This document shows positions 48,855 through 57,412 of a stretch of DNA of 64,000 nt, in pieces. Where the stretch lies: assembly GCA_963728075.1 (NCBI GenBank), contig CAVSIP010000003.1, positions 496,001-560,000 on the forward strand. The letters are read 5' to 3'. Below the pieces are notes generated by a model. The model was not told the origin of the DNA. It did not search any database and worked only from the letters and a program-made list of their open reading frames with translations. Position numbers and translations under genes: made by a program. The DNA comes from CAVSIP01 sp963728075. Its GTDB lineage: Bacteria; Actinomycetota; Actinomycetes; JAFAQI01; DASSKL01. The stretch's first letter is position 1, and each line of letters starts with the position of its first letter.

Positions 48855-51586
48855 CGTACGTCGCCCGGCGCGCGCTGACGTACGTCACGCTGGCGGCCGC
48901 GGCCACGCTCGTGCTGGTCGGCATCGGCCTGCCGCTCGTCGGGGTGCGGGTGTTCGCCGGCACCGACCGGCTGCTCATCCACGCCCCGTGGCAGGCGCAG
49001 GCGCCGACCGGGTTCGACCCCACGAACATCTGCACCGGCGACACGATCGACTCGGTGATCCCGCAGCACCACGAGTTCGACCGGCAGCTCGACAACGGCC
49101 GCTACGGCTCCTGGAACCCGTACTCCAGCGGCGGCTCCCGGCTGGCGTCCACGCCCGACCCGGCGGTGTTCACCCCGGCCGCGTGGCCGTACCTGTTCCT
49201 GCCCATCTGGCTCGCCCCCGGCTACGCCAAGCTGGTCGAGATGGTCGTCGCCATCGGGGGCATGTTCCTGTTCCTGCGGCGGCTGACCCTCAGCCCACCG
49301 GCGGCGCTGCTCGGCGGGGTGGCCTTCGCGTCGTCGGGGTTCATGGTGGCCTGGACGAACTGGCCGCAGACCCAGGTGGCCGCGTGGATCCCGGCCCTGT
49401 TCTGGGCGGTGGAGCGGTTCGTCCAGCTGCGTACGGCGCGGGCTGCCGTACCCGTCGGGCTGGTCGTCGCGGCGATGCTCCTCGGGGGTTTCCCGGCGGT
49501 CACCGGGTGGGCGCTGTACGCGGCCGGGGCGTACTTCCTGCTGCGGCTGGGCTGGGAGGGCCGGCAGGCGCCGCGGCGCCTGCTGCGCGGGTCGGTGCTC
49601 GCCGGCGTCGGGCTCGTGGGCGGGATCGCCCTCGTCGGGGCGCAGCTGCTGCCTTTCGCGACCGCGATCGGCAACATGGACCTCAGCTACCGGGCGCAGA
49701 CCGCCGCGACCCACCTGCCACTGCTCGGGCTCATGACGGCGTTCGTGCCGTTCGCGTTCGGCTCCTGCGCCCACGGACCGGGCTTCTACTTCGGCCCGGA
49801 CCGGGTGTCGGAGATCGAGCTGTTGAGCTACGCGGGGGCCGCGGTGCTCGTCCTCGCCGGGGTGGGGCTGCTGCGCCGCCCGGCCCGCGGTGTGCCGTTC
49901 GGTGTCCGCGGGTTCCTCGTCGTGGCGACCGCGGTGCTGCTCGTGCTCGCCTACGTCGGCGGCCCGCTGCTCGGGCTGGCGCAGCACCTGCCGGTGTTCT
50001 CCAACAACTTCGTCGGCCGGATCCGCTCGCTGCTGGGCTTCACGATCGCCGCGCTCGCCGCCGTCGGGTTCGACCGGCTCGTCCGCCGCCCGGACACGCC
50101 GCGGGCCCGCTGGGCCGTCTGGCTGGAGGTCACGGCGTGGCTCGGTGCCGCCGCTGCGATGTGGGTGGCCGTCCAGCACCTGCGGGCGACCGGCCGGGAC
50201 GTCCACCACCTGTCCTGGGTGGACCACCAGCTCGTGCTGCCGCTCGTGGGCGCGGCGATCGTCCTCGGTGTCGTGGTGGCGTCCGGCTACCTGCACGGGA
50301 CGCGCCGCACCGTGGTGCTCTCGCTGGTGCCGGTCGTGGTGCTGGCGCAGGCGATGGCGGTGGTGCTGCCGTTCTGGCCGCGGATCCCGCGCTCGCAGTT
50401 CTACCCCGTGACGGCCACCCACCGGTTCCTGCAGGCTCACCTCGGACACGAGCGCTTCGCCACCGTCGGGCTCGCGATGGAGCCGGGCTCCAGCACGTAC
50501 TACGGACTGCGCTCGGCGACCGGCCACGCGTTCACGGAGGAGGGCTGGCGCAACCTGCTGCTCACCGCGGGCGGGCCGCACACCTTCCCCAGCCCCACCT
50601 ACAGCACGCTGCCCAGCGACGTCGGGCTGGACCGGCTCAGCTCCCCGATCCTCGACCTGCTGGCCGTGCGGTACGTCGTCCGCGACCCCGCCGACCCGCT
50701 GGTCGGCAGCCGGACCGAGGTGGGCGGGTCCGGGGCGACCACGGTGCTGCAGCCCGGCCGGTCGGTGGAGGTGCCGCTGCCCGCTGGACCGCTGCGTGGC
50801 GTCGGCCCGGTGCTCGCGGCCGCGGTACGGACCCGGGCGCCGTACGCCGCGGTCCGGGTCGACGCGCTGGATGCGACGGGCACCGTGCTGGCCAGCAACA
50901 GCCGCCGGCTGTACGCCACGGAGCCGGCCGGGCCGTTCGTCGTCGCGGTCGGCGGCGAGCCGGCCGGCGCCGTGCGGGCGCGGATCACGCTGACGAACGC
51001 GCAGGTCCCGCTGCAGCTGGAGTCCGGGCCGGCCGGCGTGCACGCGGTCACCGTCACCGATCCCGGCGACCCGCTGCGGCTCGCGTTCGCCGGCGGCGCG
51101 GTCGTGTACGAGCGGGCGTCGGCGTACCCGCGGTTCCGCTGGGCGAGCACGACGACCGTGGTGCCCGACCTCAAGCAACGGCTCACACTGCTCGCGAACA
51201 CCCGCGACCCGAACCGCGTGGTGCTCTCGGCGCCCGGGCCCGCCGCGGCGGGCAAGCCCGCGACCGTCCACGTCCGCCAGGACGCCCCGGAGAGCCTGCG
51301 CGCCACCGTGGACGCCCAGGGCAGCGGGTACCTCGTGGTTGCCGACGCGCTGCAGGACAGCCCGTGGCGGGCCACCGTGGACGGGCGGGACGTGCCGCTG
51401 CGCGCTGCGGACGAGGGGCTGGTCGCGGTCCAGGTGCCCGCCGGTCGGCACGAGGTGCACCTGTACGACTCGCGGCACCGGATGTGGCAGGGACTGGCCG
51501 CCAGCGCGGCCGGGGTGGTGGTGCTGGCAGCGCTGTGGCTGACCGGCTCGGAGTGGTACCGGCGGAGGAGGCGGGTCAGGCCGTGA
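48851..51586 (+). CDS. Large YfhO-type membrane protein
   Basis: 911 aa from the GTG at 48851, which overlaps the GT2 stop; the open frame upstream is shadow. About a dozen hydrophobic segments fill residues 10-500, after a first extracellular loop with HAPWQAQAPTGFDPTN and WNPYSSGGSRLASTPDPA that resembles the GT-C-like loop of YfhO proteins. A mainly beta soluble C-terminal part (about 640-880) ends with a last helix and RRRRRVRP tail (basic). In Gram-positive bacteria YfhO helps glycosylate lipoteichoic acid or lipids. Here it is embedded in the glycan operon, so an extracellular sugar transfer from polyprenyl-P-sugar is plausible. Confidence 0.8.
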   Translation: MTYVARRALTYVTLAAAATLVLVGIGLPLVGVRVFAGTDRLLIHAPWQAQAPTGFDPTNICTGDTIDSVIPQHHEFDRQLDNGRYGSWNPYSSGGSRLASTPDPAVFTPAAWPYLFLPIWLAPGYAKLVEMVVAIGGMFLFLRRLTLSPPAALLGGVAFASSGFMVAWTNWPQTQVAAWIPALFWAVERFVQLRTARAAVPVGLVVAAMLLGGFPAVTGWALYAAGAYFLLRLGWEGRQAPRRLLRGSVLAGVGLVGGIALVGAQLLPFATAIGNMDLSYRAQTAATHLPLLGLMTAFVPFAFGSCAHGPGFYFGPDRVSEIELLSYAGAAVLVLAGVGLLRRPARGVPFGVRGFLVVATAVLLVLAYVGGPLLGLAQHLPVFSNNFVGRIRSLLGFTIAALAAVGFDRLVRRPDTPRARWAVWLEVTAWLGAAAAMWVAVQHLRATGRDVHHLSWVDHQLVLPLVGAAIVLGVVVASGYLHGTRRTVVLSLVPVVVLAQAMAVVLPFWPRIPRSQFYPVTATHRFLQAHLGHERFATVGLAMEPGSSTYYGLRSATGHAFTEEGWRNLLLTAGGPHTFPSPTYSTLPSDVGLDRLSSPILDLLAVRYVVRDPADPLVGSRTEVGGSGATTVLQPGRSVEVPLPAGPLRGVGPVLAAAVRTRAPYAAVRVDALDATGTVLASNSRRLYATEPAGPFVVAVGGEPAGAVRARITLTNAQVPLQLESGPAGVHAVTVTDPGDPLRLAFAGGAVVYERASAYPRFRWASTTTVVPDLKQRLTLLANTRDPNRVVLSAPGPAAAGKPATVHVRQDAPESLRATVDAQGSGYLVVADALQDSPWRATVDGRDVPLRAADEGLVAVQVPAGRHEVHLYDSRHRMWQGLAASAAGVVVLAALWLTGSEWYRRRRRVRP

Positions 51587-52650
51587 CGGAGGCGATCCTG
51601 CTGGTGGGGGGCAAGGGCACGCGGCTGCGGCCGCTGACCCTGACGACGCCCAAGCCGATGCTGCCGGTGGCCGGCGTCCCGCTCCTGGAGCACCTGCTCG
51701 CCCGCGCGCGGGAGGCCGGTGTCGACCACGCAGTGGTCGCCAGCTCGTACAAGGCGTCCGCGTTCGAGGAGTACTTCGGTACCGGGGCGCGGGTCGGGCT
51801 GGAGCTGAGCTACGTCACCGAGGAGGAGCCGCTCGGCACCGGTGGCGGCATCCGCAACGTCGCCGGCCGGTTGCGCAGCGGGCCGGCCGACCCGGTGCTG
51901 GTCTTCAACACCGACATCATCGGCGGCCACGACATCCGCGCCCAGCTGGACGTGCACCGGTCGTCGGGTGCCGCGGTGACGCTGCACCTCGTCCGGGTGG
52001 ACGACCCGCGCGCGTTCGGTTGCGTGCCGACGGACCCGGACGGCCGGGTCACCGGCTTCCACGAGAAGTCGCCCGAGCCGGTGACCGACCAGATCAACGC
52101 GGGCTGCTACGTGTTCACCCGAGCGGCGATCGACGCCATCCCGGCCGGCCGGCCGGTCTCGGTGGAACGCGAGACGTTCCCGCAGCTGCTGGCCTCCGGC
52201 GCGACGGTGATGGGCTACGTGGACACCTCCTACTGGCTTGACCTCGGCACGCCTGCGGCGTTCGTCACCGGCAGCCGCGACCTCGTGACCGGCCGGGCGC
52301 CGTCCCCGGCCCTGCCCGGGGCGGCCGGCGAGCGGCTGGTGCTGCCGGGCGCCCGCGTGCACGGCGAGGTGCTCGGCGGGTCGACCGTCGGCGCGGGTGC
52401 CGTGGTCGAGGCCGGTGCGGTCGTCGACGGCTCGGTCCTCCTCGACGGGGCCCGCGTCGAGGAGGGCGCCCGGGTGGTGCGCTCGGTCGTCGGCGCCCAC
52501 GCGGTGGTCGGCGAGGGGACGGTGCTCGAGGACGCGGTGCTCGGCGACCGGGCCCGGGTCGGCGCCCGCTGCGAGCTCCTCGGCGGGGCCCGGGTCTGGA
52601 CCGATGCGGTGCTCACCGATGGCGCCGTGCGGTTCTCCCCCGACGCCTGA
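51583..52650 (+). CDS. NDP-sugar pyrophosphorylase (mannose-1-phosphate guanylyltransferase-like)
   Basis: 355 aa from the GTG at 51583 (4-bp overlap with the YfhO gene). The nucleotidyltransferase domain has AILLVGGKGTRLRPLTLTTPKPMLPVAG, GTGGGIRNVAG, VLVFNTDIIGG and SYWLDLGTP. From about residue 245 a left-handed beta helix of hexapeptide units follows (GSTVGAGAVVEAGAVVDGSV and similar). It matches the ManB/RmlA2 type (Rv3264c) whose true substrate is GDP-mannose or another NDP-hexose. It would provide GDP-mannose for gmd at 58750 and for mannosyltransferases in the locus. It ends the long operon; a hairpin follows. Confidence 0.9.
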   Translation: MTEAILLVGGKGTRLRPLTLTTPKPMLPVAGVPLLEHLLARAREAGVDHAVVASSYKASAFEEYFGTGARVGLELSYVTEEEPLGTGGGIRNVAGRLRSGPADPVLVFNTDIIGGHDIRAQLDVHRSSGAAVTLHLVRVDDPRAFGCVPTDPDGRVTGFHEKSPEPVTDQINAGCYVFTRAAIDAIPAGRPVSVERETFPQLLASGATVMGYVDTSYWLDLGTPAAFVTGSRDLVTGRAPSPALPGAAGERLVLPGARVHGEVLGGSTVGAGAVVEAGAVVDGSVLLDGARVEEGARVVRSVVGAHAVVGEGTVLEDAVLGDRARVGARCELLGGARVWTDAVLTDGAVRFSPDA

Positions 52651-52657
52651 CACCGGG

Positions 52658-52674
52658 CCGGGCGTTGCGCCCGG
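52658..52674 (+). terminator. GC-rich hairpin at the end of the glycan operon
   Basis: A perfect 7-bp stem CCGGGCG/CGCCCGG with a 3-nt loop begins 8 bp after the pyrophosphorylase stop. No T-run follows. It probably marks the operon end before the regulator gene. Confidence 0.5.
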
Positions 52675-52676
52675 GT

Positions 52677-52690
52677 GAACAGGCGTGTTC
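52677..52690 (+). promoter_or_regulatory. Palindromic operator candidate upstream of the BTAD regulator
   Basis: GAACA-GGCG-TGTTC is a perfect 14-bp inverted repeat 34 bp before the GTG at 52725. It lies in the short space where the promoter of the regulator gene must be. The binding protein is unknown. Confidence 0.35.
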
Positions 52691-52724
52691 TGCTACGGCT
52701 CTGCCAGGAGCGTGGGAGCCGGTC

Positions 52725-55700
52725 GTGCTCGAGATCTCGATACTCGGGGAGCAGCGCGTCGCCGAGGACGGCCACGTGGTCGCGGCGCTGCACGCACCGC
52801 GCGCCCTGGCTCTGCTGGCCTACCTCGCCCTGCACCGCGGCGCCCCGCAGCAGCGCCAGCAGGTCGCGGCGCTGTTCTGGCCGGAGTCCTCCGACGGTCA
52901 GGCCCGGACGAACCTGCGGCGCGAGCTGCACCACCTGCGCGCGCACCTACCGGGGGCCGAGGGCTGCCTGCTCGCGGACGGCAGCACCCTGCTGTGGCGG
53001 GCGGACGCGGGGTGCCGGCTCGACGTCGCCGTGTTCGAGGCCGCTGCGGGCCGGGCCGCCGTCGCCCGTGCCGCCGGCGAGGTCGAGCAGTTCCGTTCGG
53101 CGGCGCGCGAGGCCCTGGCGGCGTACGGGGGAGACCTGCTGCCTGCGCTGTACGACGACTGGGTGCTGGGGGAGCGCGAGCGGCTGCGCCGCCGGTGCCT
53201 GGCCGTGCTGGACGACCTGGTCGCCGTCGAGCGGGAGGCGGGCGACCTGGCAGCTGCGATCGGTGCCGCCCGGCGCCGGATCGAGCTGGAGCCGTTGGAG
53301 GAGTCCCCCTACCGGCTGCTGCTGGAGCTGCAGGCGCGCGCCGGCGACCGGGCCGCGGCGATCCGGACGTACCACCGCTGCGTCTCGGTCCTCGAGCGCG
53401 AGCTCGGCGTCGACCCGGACCCCGCCACCACGGCCACGTACCAGCGGCTGCTGTCCGACGGGTCCCTGCCCCGGCCCCGGCCCCCGGTCGCCGACCCGAA
53501 GGTCGGCGAGGCGCCGGCGCGTGCCGCCGTACCGGGGAGCCGCGTACCGCTCGTGGGGCGCGAACGTGAGCGCCGCGAGATCGAGGGGGCCTGGCAGCAG
53601 GCCCTGGCCGGCGGGGCGCGGGTCGCGCTCGTCAGCGGCGAGGCCGGCCTGGGCAAGACCCGGCTGGTGCAGGAGCTCGCCGCGGCGCGGCGGGCCGAGC
53701 GGGCCGCCGTCGCGTGGGCCCGGTGCTTCGCCGGCGAGGGGCGCCCGGCGCTGGCACCGGTCAGCGACTGGCTGCGCGCGAGCATCCTGCGCCGGGGCCT
53801 GGACCGGCTCGACCCCGCCCTGCGCACCGAGGTCGAGCGGCTCGTGCCGCCGGCCGGCTCGCGGGACCGGGACCCCCGGCCCGCCGACGGCTGGCGGCCG
53901 CTGGCTGATGCCTGGCAGCGCCACCGGTTCTTCGACGCCCTGGCCCGCGGCGTGCTCGCCGCCGGCCGGCCCACCCTGCTCGTCCTGGACGACCTGCAGT
54001 GGTGCGACGAGGCGACGCTGGGGTGGCTGCAGACGCTGCTGCGCGTCGGCGGCTCGGCCCCCGTCCTGGTGCTGGCCACCGCGCGTCCCGAGGAGCTCGA
54101 CGACGATGCGGTGGCGAGCTCGGCGGTGCGCGAGCTGCGGGCGGCCGGCGCCGTCACCGAGGTGGAGCTGGCGCCGCTGGACGAGGCCGAGACGGCGGCG
54201 CTGGCCGGCCACCTCCTCGACGCGTCGGTGGCGTCGGGCGTGGTGCAGTGGCTGCAGGCGGTGACGCAGGGCAACCCGCTGTTCGTCGTGGAGGCGGTCC
54301 GGGGCGCCGATCTCGGCGTGGCCACCGGCCCCGACGTCGCCCGCCTGCCGCGGGTCCACGCGGTGCTCGAACGCCGGCTGGAGCCGCTGTCCCGCCCCGC
54401 CCGGGAGCTGGCCGGTCTCGCTGCGGCCATCGGACGCGACTTCTCCCTGGAGCTGCTCGGCCAGGCCAGCGACCTGGACTCCGAGGGGGTGGTCGAGGCA
54501 GTCGACGAGCTGTGGCGGCGGCGGATCCTCCGCGAGCGCTCGGGCGGCACGTACGACTTCACCCACGACCTGCTGCGCGACGTCGCGTACGCCGACCTGC
54601 CGCCGGCCCGGCGGCGGCTGGCGCACCGGCGGATCGCCCAGGCGCTCGAGCTGGTGCACGGCAGCTCCACCGAGCCGGTGGCCGCCGCGCTGGCGGACCA
54701 GTACGACCGCGCGGGCGAGGCGTCCCGCGCCGTGCGCTACCACACCCAGGCGGCGGAGGCGGCGACTGCCGTGTTCGGCAACGCGACCGCCGTACGGCAC
54801 TACCGGCGGGCGCTGGACCTGCTGGCCCGACAGCCGGTCGACCCGGGACGCGACCGCCAGGAGCTGGCCGTGCGCTACGCCATGTCCGGGCCGCTCAACG
54901 CGATCTACGGCTACTCCTCACCGGAGCTGCAGCACGTCCTCGAGGGCGCGTTCCGCCTCGCCGAGCGCCAGGGCGAGACCCGGTTGCAGACCCTCATCCT
55001 CGTCGCCCTGTGGGGGGTGCGGTTCGTGCAGGGGCACACGGCGGAGTCGCACGCGCTGGCCGCGCGAGCACAGCAGCTCGGGACTTCGTTCCCCGAGCTC
55101 GCCGGCCATGCGCTGCTGGCGCTCGGCGGGTCGGCGACGAGCCTCGGGCGACCGGCCGAGGGGGCGCAGCGCCTGCTTGCCGTGCGTGACGTCGCCATGG
55201 ACGCGGAGCTGCTGCCGTTCGGCGTGCGGCCCGAGGTGCACAGCCAGGCCTGGGCGGCGCATGCGCTGTCGCTGCTCGGCCGGGAGGCACAGGCCAGGGC
55301 GGCCGGCGCGTGGGCGGTCGAACGGGCGAAGCAGACCGAGCACCCCTACAGCCTCGTGGTCGCGCTGGCGTACGCGGCCATCACCGCCCAGCTGCGCGAC
55401 GACCGCGAGGCCGCCACCGAGGCCGCTCGGGCGCTGCAGGCACTGTGCGCCCGCTACGAGTACGGCTACTACGCCGAGTGGGGCGTCATCATCGACGGCT
55501 GGGCCGCCGGCGGCGTGGACGGGGCGGCCCGCATCCGCTCCGGCCTGACCACCCTGCGCCGACTGTCCGCCCACACCCGCCATCCGTACTACCTGGGCCT
55601 GCTCGGCGACACCCTCATCACGCTGGGCCAGGAGTCCGCGGCCGGCGCCGTCCTGGCCGCGGCCGAGACCGCGGCCCTGGCCCACGAGGACCGCTGGTGG

Positions 55701-55880
55701 CTGCCCGAGCTGTGGCGTCTGCAGGCACGGCTGCGGCCGGGCACGCGGGCGGCGCTGCTCGACCGGGCGGCGGCGCTGGCGGCCGCGCAGGGCAGCGAGC
55801 TGCTGCGCCGGCGGGCAGAGGCGGACCTCGCCGACGTGCCTCGCGCCGCCCGAGAACGGGTTGCCGGAACGGCCCGCTGA
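52725..55880 (+). CDS. BTAD/AAA-ATPase transcriptional regulator (large SARP-like)
   Basis: 1051 aa from the GTG at 52725, with CCAGGAG about 15 nt upstream. The N-terminal winged helix (LEISILGEQRVAEDG, RALALLAYLALHRGAPQQR, FWPESSDGQARTNLRREL) is followed by a bacterial transcriptional activation domain (about 95-245, IELEPLEESPYRLLLELQA, VSVLERELGVDPDP). An AAA/NB-ARC-like ATPase then has Walker A VSGEAGLGKTRLV near residue 305 and Walker B LLVLDDLQWCDEATL near 420. The last 400 residues are helical TPR-like. This is the architecture of large SARP family regulators, although no C-terminal LuxR HTH is present. Eleven-bp-spaced direct repeats downstream of the gene fit its action on the next two genes. 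Confidence 0.9.
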   Translation: MLEISILGEQRVAEDGHVVAALHAPRALALLAYLALHRGAPQQRQQVAALFWPESSDGQARTNLRRELHHLRAHLPGAEGCLLADGSTLLWRADAGCRLDVAVFEAAAGRAAVARAAGEVEQFRSAAREALAAYGGDLLPALYDDWVLGERERLRRRCLAVLDDLVAVEREAGDLAAAIGAARRRIELEPLEESPYRLLLELQARAGDRAAAIRTYHRCVSVLERELGVDPDPATTATYQRLLSDGSLPRPRPPVADPKVGEAPARAAVPGSRVPLVGRERERREIEGAWQQALAGGARVALVSGEAGLGKTRLVQELAAARRAERAAVAWARCFAGEGRPALAPVSDWLRASILRRGLDRLDPALRTEVERLVPPAGSRDRDPRPADGWRPLADAWQRHRFFDALARGVLAAGRPTLLVLDDLQWCDEATLGWLQTLLRVGGSAPVLVLATARPEELDDDAVASSAVRELRAAGAVTEVELAPLDEAETAALAGHLLDASVASGVVQWLQAVTQGNPLFVVEAVRGADLGVATGPDVARLPRVHAVLERRLEPLSRPARELAGLAAAIGRDFSLELLGQASDLDSEGVVEAVDELWRRRILRERSGGTYDFTHDLLRDVAYADLPPARRRLAHRRIAQALELVHGSSTEPVAAALADQYDRAGEASRAVRYHTQAAEAATAVFGNATAVRHYRRALDLLARQPVDPGRDRQELAVRYAMSGPLNAIYGYSSPELQHVLEGAFRLAERQGETRLQTLILVALWGVRFVQGHTAESHALAARAQQLGTSFPELAGHALLALGGSATSLGRPAEGAQRLLAVRDVAMDAELLPFGVRPEVHSQAWAAHALSLLGREAQARAAGAWAVERAKQTEHPYSLVVALAYAAITAQLRDDREAATEAARALQALCARYEYGYYAEWGVIIDGWAAGGVDGAARIRSGLTTLRRLSAHTRHPYYLGLLGDTLITLGQESAAGAVLAAAETAALAHEDRWWLPELWRLQARLRPGTRAALLDRAAALAAAQGSELLRRRAEADLADVPRAARERVAGTAR

Positions 55881-55920
55881 CGGCAGGCGAACGCTCCGCG
55901 AACGCCGCGCTCCCTAGCGT
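55865..55920 (+). promoter_or_regulatory. SARP-type direct-repeat operator and -10 element
   Basis: Four heptamers start every 11 bp: CGGAACG (55865), GCTGACG (55876), GCGAACG (55887) and GCGAACG (55898). The last two are identical; the first two match 5 of 7. A -10 hexamer TAGCGT (55915-55920) begins 10 bp after the last repeat, 36 bp upstream of the ATG at 55956. SARP activators are known to bind heptamer direct repeats with 11-bp periodicity just upstream of the -10. The repeats overlap the regulator's own stop codon region. Confidence 0.5.
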
Positions 55921-55955
55921 CCCGGCCGTCCTGCAGTCGGGAAGGGGAGGACCCC

Positions 55956-57347
55956 ATGAGCACCACCACTCTGCCGAGGGCCGTCGACGCCGTGACGGCC
56001 GCACTCCGCGGCCAGGTCGTCCGTCCGGGCGACGCCGGCTACGACATGGCGCGGGCGGTGTTCAACGCGAACATCGACCGGTCGCCGGCGGCGGTCGCGT
56101 ACTGCGGCGACGTCGCGGACGTCATCGCCTCCGTACGCGCGTGCCGCGAGCACGACGCGCTCGTGTCCGTGCGCAGCGGGGCGCACAACGCGGCCGGGCT
56201 CGGCGTCTGGGACGACGCGATCTGCATCGACCTGTCCCGCCTGCGCGGCATCAAGGTCGACCCGGCCGCCAAGACCGTCCGGGTCGACGGCGGCTGCACC
56301 TGGTCCGACGTCGACCACGCGACGCACCCGTTCGGACTGGCCACGCCGTCCGGCATCATCGGGACCACCGGTGTCGCCGGGCTGACCCTGGGCGGTGGCA
56401 GCGGTCACCTCACCCGGCGGTGCGGGCTGACGATCGACAACCTGATCTCCGCCGACGTGGTGCTCGCGGACGGCTCGTTCGTCACCGCCAGTGCCGAGGA
56501 GAACCCGGACCTGTTCTGGGCGCTGCGCGGCGGTGGCGGCAACTTCGGCGTTGTGACGTCGTTCCTGTTCCGCTGCCACGACGTCTCCACGGTGATGGCC
56601 GGTCCGGTGCTCTACGACCTCGCGGACACCGCGGAGGTGCTGAGCTGGTACCGCGAGGTGCTGCCGGCGCTGCCCGAGGAGCTCAACGGCTTCTTCGCGG
56701 TGATGACCGTGCCGCCTGCACCGCCGTTCCCCGAGGAGCTCGCGATGCGCAAGGTCTGCGGCATCCTCTGGGCGTACTCGGGCCCGATGGACCGCGCCGA
56801 GGAGGCCCTCGCCCCGGTGCGCAGCTTCGGCCGGCCGCTGCTGGACGGCATCCACGACCTGCCGTACCCGATGCTGCAGGGCGCGTTCGACGGCCTGTAC
56901 CCGCCCGGGATGCAGTGGTACTGGCGCGGCGCGTTCTTCACCGACATCCCGGACGACGCGGTCGCCGTCCACGAGCGGTTCGCCGAGACGCCGTCGCTGC
57001 ACTCGACCATGCACCTCTACCCGGTCGATGGGGCGGCGCACCGGGTGGCGCCGGAGGACACCGCGTTCGCGTACCGCGAGGCCACCTGGAACGGCGTGTT
57101 CGTCGGCGTCGACCCGGACCCGGCCAACTTCGCGTCCGTCAAGGACTGGGCGGTCGGCTACTCCGACGCGCTCGCCCCGCACTCGGCCGGTGCCGGCTAC
57201 GTGAACTTCATGATGCAGGAGGACGGCTCGGAGCCGGTGCGGACGGCGTACCGCCAGAACTACGAGCGGCTGGCGCGGATCAAGGCGTCGTACGACCCGG
57301 ACAACTTCTTCCGGATCAACCAGAACATCCCGCCTGCCAAGCGTTGA
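55956..57347 (+). CDS. FAD-linked oxidoreductase (berberine-bridge-enzyme-like)
   Basis: 463 aa, ATG with a strong GGGGAGG upstream. FAD_binding_4 domain: VSVRSGAHNAAGLGVWDDA with the His that carries covalent FAD (near residue 75), VRVDGGCTWSDVD, and GIIGTTGVAGLTLGGGSGHL. The C-terminal BBE motif is YDPDNFFRINQNIPP. The second covalent link (Cys) of bicovalent members is replaced by Thr in IIGTTGVAG, so only mono-covalent FAD is expected. Such enzymes oxidise sugars, alcohols or natural products. Set right behind a SARP-like regulator it may belong to a small inducible catabolic or secondary pathway. Confidence 0.9.
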   Translation: MSTTTLPRAVDAVTAALRGQVVRPGDAGYDMARAVFNANIDRSPAAVAYCGDVADVIASVRACREHDALVSVRSGAHNAAGLGVWDDAICIDLSRLRGIKVDPAAKTVRVDGGCTWSDVDHATHPFGLATPSGIIGTTGVAGLTLGGGSGHLTRRCGLTIDNLISADVVLADGSFVTASAEENPDLFWALRGGGGNFGVVTSFLFRCHDVSTVMAGPVLYDLADTAEVLSWYREVLPALPEELNGFFAVMTVPPAPPFPEELAMRKVCGILWAYSGPMDRAEEALAPVRSFGRPLLDGIHDLPYPMLQGAFDGLYPPGMQWYWRGAFFTDIPDDAVAVHERFAETPSLHSTMHLYPVDGAAHRVAPEDTAFAYREATWNGVFVGVDPDPANFASVKDWAVGYSDALAPHSAGAGYVNFMMQEDGSEPVRTAYRQNYERLARIKASYDPDNFFRINQNIPPAKR

Positions 57348-57367
57348 CCGGCGGCTGAGAGGCTCTC

Positions 57368-57399
57368 CCCGCGGCGGTACCGGCCCGTGCCGCCGCGGG
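57368..57399 (+). terminator. Strong hairpin between the oxidoreductase and MBL hydrolase genes
   Basis: Perfect 10-bp arms CCCGCGGCGG and CCGCCGCGGG around a 12-nt loop, which may pair further. The right arm runs into the Shine-Dalgarno (GGGAGG) of the next gene. It could be an attenuator, an RNA processing or stabilising element, or a terminator without T-run. Confidence 0.5.
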
Positions 57400-57412
57400 A
57401 GGGAGTCGCCAC

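Noticed and set aside
52677..52690. LexA/SOS box
   Set aside because: Actinobacterial SOS boxes have GAAC-N4-GTTC. Here GAAC and GTTC are separated by six bases, and the gene is no typical SOS member.
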